From positions 496,001-560,000 of the forward strand of contig NZ_VORA01000001.1 of the NCBI RefSeq assembly GCF_008477545.1: 64,000 nucleotides of DNA, written 5' to 3'. A program made the position numbers and the translations under genes. The DNA is from Roseibium aestuarii (GTDB taxonomy: Bacteria; Pseudomonadota; Alphaproteobacteria; Rhizobiales; Stappiaceae). The notes under the pieces are model-generated. The model had not been told where the DNA came from. It saw nothing but the letters and a program-made list of their open reading frames with translations, and did no database searches. Positions 7,931 through 17,071 of the stretch are shown in pieces. The stretch's first letter is position 1. Each line of letters opens with the position of its first letter.

Positions 7931-7964
7931 ACAAGCGTGGTTCGGGAGAGCGTTGCGCGGTCGC

Positions 7965-9326
7965 TCAGAGCATGGCCATGTAGGTCGGCAGCTCGTTCAT
8001 GGTCGGCACCACGATCAGGGTTTTCACCGCGCCGGTCTTGAAGGCCTTCAGGAACTTCGAATATTCGACGAAGGCCACGCAGCCGTGCGAGCCGAGGCGG
8101 CCCCGCAGCAGGTTGGTGTGGGTCAGCATGCCGTCACGCCCGTACATGGCACCTGGGTCCTTCGGCGTCATGCGAATGGCCTCGACGCCATGGAAAAGGG
8201 ATTCGCGCATCCGCAGCGAATAGACATTGGGCGGAGTGGGGCCGGAGTTCTTGCGATCCACGTAGCGCGGATCATCCATCATCTTGCCGATGCCCGAGTG
8301 GGCCACCAGCTCGCTGCCATCGGGCATGTGCACCGTGGCGGTCGAGATGTCATAGACGGCAACGCCGCTGGCCCGTGACGGCAGGGCTGTCGCCGATCCG
8401 GGAGACTTGAAGACCTTCTTCAGCCCGCTGAAGACACTCGTGTCGTCATCCTCATCCGGCGTGACACCGGCGGGCGCATAGGCCAGCATCGCCGATCCCG
8501 GCTTCTTGCCGGTCGTGCGCCCCGAGGCGGTGGCCTGGGCAGGCGCCTCCTGCTCGACCCGTGCCACGAGCGCCGAGGCCGGGACCTGCGGTCGGCGATC
8601 AGGGATGGGCACGATGTTCGGCAGGAGACCCGCCATAAGATCGGTCACGGGGGAGGGGCGGGTTTCCTCGGACCCGGTCGGATCGGTCGCCGCAACGTCC
8701 TCTTGCTGCATGTCGAGCGGATCTGCCGCTGCGACTTCGGTCTGAGCCGGAGCATCAGGCACGCTGAGTGCGGCCAGATCCTGCAGGCGGTTGGCCTGGT
8801 CGACACGGGCCTGAAGGATGGCGCGCAGGGCGTCTGCCGCAGCAGCCTCTTGCGCCGCATCGCGTTGCGGACGCACCGGAGCGGGTACCTCGGTCGTGAT
8901 GAGTTCGGCAACCACCTCCGCAGGCGACACCGTCTTGTCGACAGCCGCAGGGGCTGCGTGTTCCCGGTCCGCCTTGGGCGCCGCTGCGACCGGTGCGGAT
9001 GCGGTGGCGCTGGCGATGCGCTGGGCGATGATGCGGTCGATCAGGGCGACCCGCTCTGCGGTCGAAAGATTGCGGAACTGGGTCTCGTCCCATGCAGCGC
9101 GGGTCACCGGCCCGGCCGAGCCGCCGGACGACATGCCACCGGTCTCGATGGACGAGGCAAGCTCGGGCGAGCGGTCGATGAAGCGCGAGAGATCACCGGA
9201 AAGGGTGAGCCAGCCTGCGGCCGTGGCCGAGAGCAGCGATGCGCCGACAAAAAGGCGGCGGCCACGCGCAGTCCTTGCAGGCGCACGGGAGGTGCGCCGG
9301 GTTCCGGTCCCAGACGGTCTACTCAT
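7965..9326 (-). CDS. DUF2778 (Tlde1-like) L,D-transpeptidase-fold protein, copy 1
   Basis: The C-terminal 120 residues match DUF2778, a domain common in Rhizobiales and related to L,D-transpeptidases and the Tlde1 effector domain. They include VAVYDISTATVHMPDGSEL, HSGIGKMMDDPRYV, TPPNVYSLRMRESLFHGVEAIRM (split for length) and the active-site motif GSHGCVAF with the nucleophilic Cys. The N-terminus has a basic segment and one membrane helix (RRLFVGASLLSATAAGWLTL), followed by a long Ala/Pro-rich linker, so the domain is expected in the periplasm on a tether. The ATG at 9326 is used; an in-frame ATG at 9359 is possible and neither has a clear ribosome site. A paralogue lies directly upstream on the same strand. 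Confidence 0.8.
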   Translation of the reverse strand: MSRPSGTGTRRTSRAPARTARGRRLFVGASLLSATAAGWLTLSGDLSRFIDRSPELASSIETGGMSSGGSAGPVTRAAWDETQFRNLSTAERVALIDRIIAQRIASATASAPVAAAPKADREHAAPAAVDKTVSPAEVVAELITTEVPAPVRPQRDAAQEAAAADALRAILQARVDQANRLQDLAALSVPDAPAQTEVAAADPLDMQQEDVAATDPTGSEETRPSPVTDLMAGLLPNIVPIPDRRPQVPASALVARVEQEAPAQATASGRTTGKKPGSAMLAYAPAGVTPDEDDDTSVFSGLKKVFKSPGSATALPSRASGVAVYDISTATVHMPDGSELVAHSGIGKMMDDPRYVDRKNSGPTPPNVYSLRMRESLFHGVEAIRMTPKDPGAMYGRDGMLTHTNLLRGRLGSHGCVAFVEYSKFLKAFKTGAVKTLIVVPTMNELPTYMAML

Positions 9327-9583
9327 TACAATTCGGGTCCAGTTCGTGTGTCCCCGCATCGGCCGCAGTGCGACCCATGCGATTGTCTCAGGCGCCCCCT
9401 AGCGAGAGCGGCGAAGCGCTCCCGTTGCCCGTTTCAAGGGTGTCCTGTCTTGGTAAACAACAGGTTCACACGATTGCAGAAAGACTGTGACCAGCTCATG
9501 GTCCCGGCCTTTCCGCTTCCGTTTGTCATGGTGAACGATCCGTGGCGACCGGGATCAGGCGCAAGCTGTCCCGACGCGGACCC

Positions 9584-10798
9584 TCACCGCATGGCCATGT
9601 AGGTGCCAAGCTCCTTCATGTGCGGAACCACCACGATCTGGCGCACCTTGCCGGCCTTGAAGGCTTTCAGGAACTTCGGATAGTTGGCAAAGGCAATGCA
9701 GCCTGCGGATCCCTTGCCGCCACGGCGCAGCTGGCTGTGGGCCAAGATGCCGTCGCGCCCATGCATGATCTTACCGTTGACCGGCAGCATGCGGATGGCC
9801 TCGACCCCGTGGAAGAGCCGCTCGCGCATGCGAAGGTTGTAGACATTGGGCGGCGTAGGGCCACGGCCCTTCTTGTGCACATAGCGCGGGTCATCGACCA
9901 TCTGCCCGAGACCCGAATGGGCTTCCAGCTTGCTGCCGTCGGGCATGTGCACCACCTGGTTGGTGATGTCATAGATGGCGATACCCTCGCCGCGTGCGGG
10001 CAGGCGGCTGCCCATGCGGCCGAAGAAACCGCGCGGCGCTTCCGCGGAAGGCTCGTCCTGTATCTCCGGCTCCTCGGCCGGCTTGCGGATGACAGCGTCC
10101 AGCGCCGCATAGGCGCGGCTGTCGGCCTCCGACCGCTGGCGTGCGGGCGCATAGCCCAGAGCCAGAACCGCCTCGGTGCGCTTGAGAGCAGCCTGTTCGA
10201 TGGGGTCGAGGGCCGGGCGGGCGCGGGGCAGCGGCACGGGGCCGGACAGGGTCACCCGCTGGCCGCGGCGACGGACCTGACGCGGCTCACTCGCCCCTTC
10301 GGAGGCGCCAAAGAGACCGGGATCCAGATCCACGACCGTCAGCGGGGCTAGGCTTTCAGGGCCATCGTCCGGTGCCTTGCGCGCACCCACCACCAAGCGC
10401 AGCCGGTGCAGGGCGGTCAGCTTGCTCTGGACGGCCATGCGGGCCCGTTCCGCTTCCAGGATCGGAGATCCGTCCTCGGCACGCACCAGCGACCGCTTGG
10501 CCAGAAGCACCCGGGCGAGATCCATTTCCAGGGCCGTCGCGTCGATCCGTTCCAGCGCAGACGTCTCGACAAACGGGGTGGCTGCTGCGGTCAAGGGCGC
10601 GCTCGCGTCTTGCGCGGCCATCTGCTGTTGAAGGTCAGAGGGGGCGGAGGTGTGGGGCCGATGGGCCACCATCATGGAAATGGCGATGACGAGGCAGGTG
10701 ATCAGGAAGCCCGTGGCGCGCTGGCGGCGCTCGTTCGCGGCATGATCGGGGGCAGCAGCACCGGAGACCGGCGCGGCGGGCGTGGCATCAATGGTCAT
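9584..10798 (-). CDS. DUF2778 (Tlde1-like) L,D-transpeptidase-fold protein, copy 2
   Basis: This 404-residue protein is a paralogue of the next gene. It has the same layout: cytoplasmic start, one membrane helix (GFLITCLVIAISMMVAH), a long variable linker with Ala/Arg-rich helices, and a C-terminal DUF2778 domain with IAIYDITNQVVHMPDGSKL and LFHGVEAIRML. The active-site motif reads GSAGCIAF, keeping the Cys but with Ala where copy 1 has His. Other family members have Asn there, so the change may be tolerated. The domain shares most residues with copy 1 while the linkers differ, as expected for an old duplication. The two genes are 258 bp apart and probably have separate promoters. Confidence 0.8.
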   Translation of the reverse strand: MTIDATPAAPVSGAAAPDHAANERRQRATGFLITCLVIAISMMVAHRPHTSAPSDLQQQMAAQDASAPLTAAATPFVETSALERIDATALEMDLARVLLAKRSLVRAEDGSPILEAERARMAVQSKLTALHRLRLVVGARKAPDDGPESLAPLTVVDLDPGLFGASEGASEPRQVRRRGQRVTLSGPVPLPRARPALDPIEQAALKRTEAVLALGYAPARQRSEADSRAYAALDAVIRKPAEEPEIQDEPSAEAPRGFFGRMGSRLPARGEGIAIYDITNQVVHMPDGSKLEAHSGLGQMVDDPRYVHKKGRGPTPPNVYNLRMRERLFHGVEAIRMLPVNGKIMHGRDGILAHSQLRRGGKGSAGCIAFANYPKFLKAFKAGKVRQIVVVPHMKELGTYMAMR

Positions 10799-11212
10799 GG
10801 CTCTTGGGGTCCACTTGTCCGGTCTGTCTCACGCACCCGGCGCGGCATCTGCCGTGCGGAGCGGGCGAGGCGACCCGCGTGACGTCCCTGTCTCTTTCCT
10901 CCGGCTGGCCGGAGGGCGGACGTCCTGTGTTCATTATTGGGGAGGTCCAGTTCCCGGACCGTCCCTGCGACGGGGCGCTAAAGGCCGGGGAAAGGTGGCG
11001 ACAATCGGGCGAATGAGGGTTAACGCCCCCGTCTGCAGGAATTCTAGTTAACCGGGCGGCGGGTGGAAAACAGCCCTGACGGGTGCTTGCGGCGGCGCGC
11101 TTGCACCGCGTCCGGCTTGACCTTGCCGTCCTGCCGTGGCACCTGTCGCCGCTGACCAGATCCCGAAGGCCTTGAGGGCCCTCCCAACGACTTTCGCGCG
11201 GAAAACGAATTC
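10799..11212. other. Divergent intergenic region upstream of glyQ
   Basis: This 414 bp has no gene. GGTCC-agttccc-GGACC (about 10945-10962) can form a small hairpin, and two HpaI-type GTTAAC palindromes (11019-11024 and 11047-11052) are 28 bp apart. The spacing does not fit a CtrA box. It should hold the promoters of glyQ and of the second DUF2778 gene, but I see no convincing hexamer pair. Confidence 0.3.
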
Positions 11213-12169
11213 ATGTCGACCGACACTCTGCCGTCTCACATGCGCCCGGAGAATTCCTTCCAGGGCCTGATCCTGACCCTCCAGCGTTTCTGGGCGGATC
11301 AGGGCTGCGTGGTGCTGCAGCCCTACGACATGGAAGTGGGCGCCGGCACCTTCCATCCGGCAACCACCCTGCGCTCGCTCGGACCGCGCCCGTGGAAGGC
11401 CGCCTATGTGCAGCCCTCCCGCCGTCCGACCGATGGCCGCTATGGCGAGAACCCGAACCGCCTGCAGCATTACTACCAGTTCCAGGTGATCCTGAAGCCG
11501 TCTCCGGCCAACCTGCAGGATCTCTATCTGAAGTCGCTCTATGCGATCGGTCTGGACCCGAAGCTCCATGACGTCCGCTTCGTGGAAGACGACTGGGAAA
11601 GCCCCACCCTGGGCGCCTGGGGCCTTGGCTGGGAATGCTGGTGCGACGGGATGGAAGTGTCCCAGTTCACCTACTTCCAGCAGGTCGCGGGCTTCGAGTG
11701 CTCGCCCGTATCCGGCGAGCTGACCTATGGCCTGGAGCGCCTGGCCATGTACATCCAGGGCGTCGATAACGTCTACGACCTGAACTACAACGGACAGGAA
11801 GGCGGCGCCAAGGTCACCTATGGCGACGTGTTCCATCAGGCCGAGCAGGAATACTCCCGGCACAATTTCGAGCATGCCGACACCGAGATGCTCTTCCGCC
11901 ACTTCAAGGACGCGGAAAACGAGTGCCGCGCGCTTCTGGCTGCCGGTGCGAAGGCCCAGGAACAGAGCGGCGCCGACGTGCATCAGGTGGTGCTTCCCGC
12001 CTATGACCAGTGCATCAAGGCGTCCCATGCCTTCAACCTGCTGGATGCCCGGGGGGTGATCTCCGTCACCGAGCGTCAGAGCTACATCCTGCGGGTGCGC
12101 GAACTGGCCAAGGCCTGCGGCGCGGCCTTCCTGCAGACCAAGGCAGGCGGCGTCGGCTACGAGGGCTGA
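11213..12169 (+). CDS. glyQ: Glycyl-tRNA synthetase alpha subunit
   Basis: This is the catalytic alpha subunit of the alpha2-beta2 bacterial glycyl-tRNA synthetase, a class II enzyme that activates glycine. The 318-residue length is typical. The sequence is highly conserved: [17 protein letters not shown], the [16 protein letters not shown] stretch, [19 protein letters not shown] and [19 protein letters not shown]. The ATG at 11213 is followed by an acceptable N-terminus ([16 protein letters not shown]). The beta-subunit gene glyS, normally adjacent, is on the same strand but 6.9 kb downstream, after five unrelated genes. A hairpin follows glyQ. Confidence 0.98.
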   Translation: MSTDTLPSHMRPENSFQGLILTLQRFWADQGCVVLQPYDMEVGAGTFHPATTLRSLGPRPWKAAYVQPSRRPTDGRYGENPNRLQHYYQFQVILKPSPANLQDLYLKSLYAIGLDPKLHDVRFVEDDWESPTLGAWGLGWECWCDGMEVSQFTYFQQVAGFECSPVSGELTYGLERLAMYIQGVDNVYDLNYNGQEGGAKVTYGDVFHQAEQEYSRHNFEHADTEMLFRHFKDAENECRALLAAGAKAQEQSGADVHQVVLPAYDQCIKASHAFNLLDARGVISVTERQSYILRVRELAKACGAAFLQTKAGGVGYEG

Positions 12170-12200
12170 GGCCTTCCCGATACCTTCATCCGAGTTTGCG

Positions 12201-12230
12201 CAAGAGGCGGTCCCAACGGGCCGCCTCTTG
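12201..12230 (+). terminator. Terminator hairpin after glyQ
   Basis: CAAGAGGCGG (12201-12210) pairs perfectly with CCGCCTCTTG (12221-12230); the inner TCCC/GGG extends it. The T-tail (TCGTTT) is weak. It separates glyQ from the ompW-like gene and argues against glyQ-glyS cotranscription. Confidence 0.65.
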
Positions 12231-12405
12231 TCGTTTCGCGGGCAGGGTTCACGACGCCTGCAAACGCGCTGCCATCCCTGCGACAACATGCGCGTGAACG
12301 GCCTTCATCTCCCTGTCCGCGAATTGATCCAGCTCAAGGCTGGCTGGTCGCCAGAGGTATACTCGCCAGTTTTTTGAGTTAGCCGTCTTGCGACAGGAGA
12401 AGAAG

Positions 12406-13104
12406 ATGAGTACGAAATGGCGTGGAATTGTGGTCTTGGCTATTGGCGCAGGTCTTGGGCTGGCGACGGGGTCGGCGGGTGCTGCTGATCTGCCGGGCTC
12501 CGCATCCGCAGCTGAGGCGGCGCCGGTACTGGAGAGTTTCAAGCCGGTCAGTCCCTGGCAGATCCGCGTCCGTGCCCTGGGTGTCATCACCGAGGACAAT
12601 GGCTCCGTCGATGCCTTCGGCGGTTCGGACCTGTCTTACTCGGATACGGTGATCCCGGAACTCGACATCACCTATTTCTTCACCCAGAACATTGCCGCCG
12701 AGCTGATCCTGGGTACCACCTACGCGGATGTGAAGGCCAAGGGCAGCATTGCCTCGCTGGGCACCGTCGGCTCCACCTGGATCCTGCCGCCCACCCTGAC
12801 CCTGCAGTATCACTTCACCGACTTCGGCAAGTTCAAGCCCTATGTGGGCGCGGGCGTCAACTACACCATCTTCTTCAATCAGGGTGGGGACTCCGCCGAC
12901 AAGCTGCACATCAAGAACACCTTCGGCGCCGCTCTGCAGGCCGGTTTCGACTACATGCTTGATGAGCACTGGGGCGTGAACCTGGACGTCAAGAAGCTCT
13001 TCCTGGAGCCGGACTTCGACGTTACCGTCGCAGGCACCAAGTACAACGGCAAGGCCGAGCTGAACCCCTGGCTGGTCGGCGCCGGTGTGACCTACCGGTT
13101 CTGA
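12406..13104 (+). CDS. OmpW family outer membrane protein
   Basis: OmpW proteins form eight-stranded outer-membrane barrels with a narrow hydrophobic channel. This 232-residue protein starts with a signal peptide (GIVVLAIGAGLGLATGSAGA, then ADLPG). It shows family landmarks: PWQIRVRALGVITEDNG, PELDITYFFTQNIAAELILG, LPPTLTLQYHF, YVGAGVNYTIFF and a C-terminal strand ending in VGAGVTYRF, with terminal Phe. The ATG at 12406 has AGGAGA five bases upstream; an upstream TTG in frame is unlikely. A hairpin on each side makes it an independent unit between glyQ and the LemA gene. Confidence 0.92.
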   Translation: MSTKWRGIVVLAIGAGLGLATGSAGAADLPGSASAAEAAPVLESFKPVSPWQIRVRALGVITEDNGSVDAFGGSDLSYSDTVIPELDITYFFTQNIAAELILGTTYADVKAKGSIASLGTVGSTWILPPTLTLQYHFTDFGKFKPYVGAGVNYTIFFNQGGDSADKLHIKNTFGAALQAGFDYMLDEHWGVNLDVKKLFLEPDFDVTVAGTKYNGKAELNPWLVGAGVTYRF

Positions 13105-13130
13105 GGCGGGCCTTTCTGACCTGACACGCG

Positions 13131-13160
13131 AGGCCGGTCTCCGGAAGGGGCCGGCCTTTG
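13131..13160 (+). terminator. Terminator hairpin after the ompW-like gene
   Basis: AGGCCGG (13131-13137) pairs with CCGGCCT (13151-13157) followed by TTG; the inner CTCCGGAAGGGG may pair further. It lies 27 bp after the stop codon. Confidence 0.55.
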
Positions 13161-13252
13161 CGGTTGGGGTGACCGGCCTCCAGTTCACGGGTGACAGGCT
13201 TCGCCCGAGAGGTTAGCGTTCGCGCAAACCCTTTTTGTTTTCGGATTTGCAC

Positions 13253-13813
13253 ATGAGCTGGATTGTCCTCGGCGCCGTCGCGCTGCTCCTCGTTTACCTC
13301 GTCACCCTCTACAATGGTCTGGTGAAGAAGCGCCAGATGGTCGAGGAGGGCTGGTCCGGCATCGATGTCCAGCTCAAGCGTCGCGCCGATCTGATCCCCA
13401 ATCTGGTGGAAACCGTGAAGGGCTATGCCTCCCACGAGAAGGAAACGCTGGAAGAGGTGACGGCCATGCGGGCGCGGGTCGGGCAGGCCGTCGGAGCCTC
13501 GCCGGCGGATCGCGCCCAGGCCGAGGGCGCTCTTTCGCAGGCGCTGGGCAAGCTCCTTGCGGTGGCCGAGGCCTATCCGGAGCTCAAGGCCGACAGCAAC
13601 TTCCGCGCCCTGCACGAGAGCCTCGACGAGATCGAGGACGCGATCCAGAAGGCGCGGCGCTATTACAACGGCGCGGTGCGCATGCTGAACGTGGCGGTGG
13701 AGAGCTTCCCTTCCAATCTCGTGGCCGGGCAGTTCGGCTTCGTGAAGGCAGATTATTTCGAGATCGAGGATGCGGGCGACCGCGCCGTTCCGAAGGTCTC
13801 CTTCGGATCCTGA
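13253..13813 (+). CDS. LemA family protein
   Basis: LemA proteins are membrane-anchored helical bundles of unclear biochemical role. After a single N-terminal helix ([20 protein letters not shown]) this 186-residue protein has the family signature: [40 protein letters not shown], and near the end [20 protein letters not shown]. The ATG at 13253 is used; the ribosome site is poor and an upstream TTG (13235) cannot be excluded. The next gene, a DUF2207 protein, starts 26 bp after the stop with a strong ribosome site. LemA and DUF2207 genes often occur together, so a joint envelope function is likely. Confidence 0.92.
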   Translation: MSWIVLGAVALLLVYLVTLYNGLVKKRQMVEEGWSGIDVQLKRRADLIPNLVETVKGYASHEKETLEEVTAMRARVGQAVGASPADRAQAEGALSQALGKLLAVAEAYPELKADSNFRALHESLDEIEDAIQKARRYYNGAVRMLNVAVESFPSNLVAGQFGFVKADYFEIEDAGDRAVPKVSFGS

Positions 13814-13838
13814 GCCTCAGGTGCTGCAAGGAGGGGAC

Positions 13839-15836
13839 GTGACCCTTTTCTCAAGCCTCGCCCGCTTTCCGGCGCGAAGTTCTGCTGTGTTTCTCGCCCT
13901 GGTTCTGGGGCTCTGGCTCGGCGTCTCTGCCTCCTGGGCGGACGAGCGCATCCTCTCCTATGATGCCGCCGTCGACATCGCCCGGGACGGCACGCTGACC
14001 GTTACGGAAGAGATCACGGTCCGCAGCGAGCAGCGCCAGATCCTCCGCGGCATCTTCCGCGATATCCCGCTGGTCTTCGAGGCCAATGATGGGCACAGGG
14101 CGCGCAACGGCTTCGAGCTTCTCGCGGTAAACCGGGACGGTGCGCCCGAGCCTCACAAGGTCAACTCGTCTGCCGATGGGGTGCGCATCTACATCGGCGA
14201 GGAAAACACCATCCTGGCCCCTGGGGTCCACCGCTACACCCTGGTGTGGAAGACCACCCGCCAGATCCGGTTTTTCGATGCCCATGACGAGCTGTTCTGG
14301 AATGTCACCGGCAACGAATGGGCCTTCCCCATCGACCGGGCTGCTGCTCTGGTCACCTTGCCGGACGGGGTAAGCGCCGAGCGCTGGACCGCCTTCACCG
14401 GCGACTACGGTGAAACCGGAGGGGACTGGATCGCTCGTGGCGAGCAGGGCAATCATATGGTTGCCTTCAGCACGACCCAGACTCTGGAGCCCGGCGAGGG
14501 GCTGTCGATCGTCGTCGCCCTGCCCAAGGGGGCGGTCACTCCGCCGGACGAGACCCAGTCCCTTCTGTGGTGGCTGCAGGACCGGGCGGTCGATCTGGTC
14601 GGCGGCTTCGTGCTTCTGGTGGTGGCGCTTTACTACAGCGTGGCGTGGCTGCGCGTCGGTCGTGATCCCGAACCCGGCGTGATCTACCCGAGGTTCGAGG
14701 CCCCTGAAGGCATTTCACCCGCGCTCGCCAGCTATATCGAGGACCGGGGTTTCTCCGGCTCCGGCTGGACGGCTCTTTCGGCGGCTTGTCTCAATCTTGC
14801 GGTCAAGGGGCGAATGGTCCTCGACGAAACCGGAGGCGATCTGCGCCTCATCCTGCGCGATGAGGCGACGGAAGGGCCCGGGCCCTGGGTCCGTGGCCGG
14901 GCCAAGGGCGGGGAGGGGGCCGAGGCGCTGCCCCGTGGCGAGAATGCGATCCACCGGTTCGTCACCACACGCGGCGGGGCCTTCGAGGTCAGCAAGGCCA
15001 ATGGGCCGGAGGTCGCAAGCCTCGGCCAGTCTTTCCGCGCGGCAATCGAGGGCGAGAACCGGGGACGCTATTTCAGGACGAACACCCTCTATGCCGTCGC
15101 GGGTGTCGCGCTCAGCGTGCTCTCCCTGGGGGCGCTGCTGCTGGTCGCCCGGCCGACCGAAGCGGAGATCGGCGCCACCATTCCGGTCGTCATGCTGGGC
15201 ATCTTCGTCTCTGTCTTCGCCAATGCCTTCGGCCGCCGCATCGCCCGCAGGGGCAATCTTCTGGCGCGGCTTGCCAATGTCTTCGCCCTCTTCGCCGGCC
15301 TCGCGGTCATTCTTGCCGCTGGAGGCTCCCTGCTGTTGCAGGCCCTCGATGTGGGATCGCATCTGCCGGTGATCGCCGGGCTGCTGGTGGCGGTCAACGT
15401 CTTCTTCGTGCTGATCATGGGCGCGCCGACGGCGCTTGGCCGCCAGGCGCTCGATGCCATCGAGGGCCTGAAACTCTACCTGAAGGTCGCGGAAGAGGAG
15501 CGCATGAACATGGAGGGCGTGCCGCGCATGACGCCGGACCATTTCGAGGCGCTGCTGCCCTATGCGGTGGCGCTCGGCGTGGAAAAGCCCTGGGCGCAGG
15601 CCTTTCAGTCCTGGCTGGAGACGGCCATGCCCGCGGGCCAGGCCGCCTATCAGCCGACGTGGATGATCGGCCGCACCTTTGACCCCCATGATGTGGCCGG
15701 CTCGCTCGCCGGATCGGCCAGCGCCATGGCCGGGACCTTCTCCTCATCCATTCCCGCCCCCAAGTCGTCCGGGTCCGGCTTCTCCGGCGGCTCGTCCGGT
15801 GGCGGTGGCGGTGGCGGCGGGGGAGGCGGCTGGTGA
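13839..15836 (+). CDS. DUF2207 family membrane protein
   Basis: This 665-residue protein has a signal peptide ([19 protein letters not shown]), an extracytoplasmic DUF2207 domain (residues about 30-230, with [19 protein letters not shown]), a membrane helix near residue 235, a cytoplasmic segment, two more helices around residues 430-480 and others near 500-540, and a C-terminal Gly tail ending in 11 glycines and a Trp. That architecture matches the YciQ-like DUF2207 family, whose function is unknown. The GTG at 13839 follows AGGAGGGG. The stop codon overlaps the GTG start of the gltS-like gene, indicating translational coupling with that transporter. Confidence 0.88.
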   Translation: MTLFSSLARFPARSSAVFLALVLGLWLGVSASWADERILSYDAAVDIARDGTLTVTEEITVRSEQRQILRGIFRDIPLVFEANDGHRARNGFELLAVNRDGAPEPHKVNSSADGVRIYIGEENTILAPGVHRYTLVWKTTRQIRFFDAHDELFWNVTGNEWAFPIDRAAALVTLPDGVSAERWTAFTGDYGETGGDWIARGEQGNHMVAFSTTQTLEPGEGLSIVVALPKGAVTPPDETQSLLWWLQDRAVDLVGGFVLLVVALYYSVAWLRVGRDPEPGVIYPRFEAPEGISPALASYIEDRGFSGSGWTALSAACLNLAVKGRMVLDETGGDLRLILRDEATEGPGPWVRGRAKGGEGAEALPRGENAIHRFVTTRGGAFEVSKANGPEVASLGQSFRAAIEGENRGRYFRTNTLYAVAGVALSVLSLGALLLVARPTEAEIGATIPVVMLGIFVSVFANAFGRRIARRGNLLARLANVFALFAGLAVILAAGGSLLLQALDVGSHLPVIAGLLVAVNVFFVLIMGAPTALGRQALDAIEGLKLYLKVAEEERMNMEGVPRMTPDHFEALLPYAVALGVEKPWAQAFQSWLETAMPAGQAAYQPTWMIGRTFDPHDVAGSLAGSASAMAGTFSSSIPAPKSSGSGFSGGSSGGGGGGGGGGGW

Positions 15837-17071
15837 ACGCGCTGCAGGACCTGACCGGCAACGACTATCTCTTCGGCACCTTCGCCAGCTTCAATCTGGC
15901 GGTGGTGGTTTATCTGCTTGGCGTTCAGGTCAACAAGAGCTGGAGCCTGCTCAACCGGTTCAACATCCCCGAGCCGGTGTCCGGCGGGCTTCTGGTCGCG
16001 ATTTCAGCCCTCCTGCTGCATCTTTTCGCCGATATCCGGATCTCCTTCTCTCTGGATGTCCGCGACTTCCTGCTACTCTATTTCTTCACCGCCATCGGCC
16101 TCAACGCGCGCCTGTCCGACCTGCTGCGCGGCGGGCGACCGCTGGCGCTGCTTCTGGCGCTCACCGTAGCCTTTATGGTGTTGCAGAACCTGGTCGCCGT
16201 CGGTGTCGCAGGGGCATTCGGCCTTCCAGCCGCGTTCGGCCTGCTGGGCGGCAGCGTTTCGCTCATTGGCGGCCATGGCACGGCGATCGCGTGGGCCCCG
16301 ATCCTGGAGGAGACCCATGGCGTCCACGGCGCCATGGAGCTGGGCACGTCGGCCGCGACCCTCGGGCTCATCGCGGCAGCCCTCCTGGGCGGTCCGGTGG
16401 CCGACATCCTCATCAATCGCTTGGGGGCAAAGCCCGGACCGGCGGCCGATGCTCAGGCCCCCATGATCGGGATCGAGCACGAGGAGGCAGGTTACTCAAG
16501 CGTCACCCATCTGGGGCTCATGCGCACGCTGCTCGTGCTCAACGTGACCATCGCCATCGGGATTGCCATTCACGACGTGTTGCAGGCGTCCATTGCCCTC
16601 GAGCTTCCGGTGTTCCTCGTCTGTCTGGCGACGGGCATCGTCCTGTCGAACCTGCGTGCGGCTGCCTTTCCGCAGGTTCCCTGGCCGGCGCGCTCGCGCT
16701 CGCTCGCGGTCGTGTCCGATCTGGCTCTGGGCGTCTTCCTGACGCTGTCACTCATGAGCCTGAAGCTCTGGACCCTGGCCGCCCTCGCGGGCCCGCTGCT
16801 GGCCCTGCTGGCGGTGCAGGTGGCGGTGACGCTGGCCTTCATCCTCTTCGTGCTGTTCCCGGTCATGGGGCGCGATTACGATGCCGCCGTGCTGGGCGCC
16901 GGGTTCGCGGGCTTCGGACTGGGGGCAACGCCAACGGCCATCGCCAATATGACGGCGGTGACCAAGCACTACGGCGCCTCGACCAAGGCCATGCTCATCC
17001 TGCCGCTGGTCTCCGCCTTCTTCGTGGATCTCTTCAATGCCGGCATCGTGAGCGTCTTCCTGTCGCTCTAG
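15833..17071 (+). CDS. gltS: Sodium/glutamate symporter
   Basis: GltS-type symporters import glutamate with Na+ at the inner membrane. This 412-residue, roughly ten-helix protein shows internal pseudo-repeats with the conserved glycine-rich re-entrant motifs [18 protein letters not shown] in the first half and [19 protein letters not shown] in the second. [12 protein letters not shown] near the start is also a family signature. The GTG start overlaps the preceding TGA (GTGA). Its TAG stop shares the palindrome CTAG (17068-17071) with the TAG stop of the convergent GGDEF-EAL gene. Glutamate specificity is inferred from the family. Confidence 0.92.
   Translation: MNALQDLTGNDYLFGTFASFNLAVVVYLLGVQVNKSWSLLNRFNIPEPVSGGLLVAISALLLHLFADIRISFSLDVRDFLLLYFFTAIGLNARLSDLLRGGRPLALLLALTVAFMVLQNLVAVGVAGAFGLPAAFGLLGGSVSLIGGHGTAIAWAPILEETHGVHGAMELGTSAATLGLIAAALLGGPVADILINRLGAKPGPAADAQAPMIGIEHEEAGYSSVTHLGLMRTLLVLNVTIAIGIAIHDVLQASIALELPVFLVCLATGIVLSNLRAAAFPQVPWPARSRSLAVVSDLALGVFLTLSLMSLKLWTLAALAGPLLALLAVQVAVTLAFILFVLFPVMGRDYDAAVLGAGFAGFGLGATPTAIANMTAVTKHYGASTKAMLILPLVSAFFVDLFNAGIVSVFLSL

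Noticed and set aside
11019..11052. CtrA boxes formed by paired GTTAAC palindromes
   Set aside because: The 28 bp spacing does not match TTAA-N7-TTAA. The same holds for TTAA pairs near 31915-31933 and 43890-43905.
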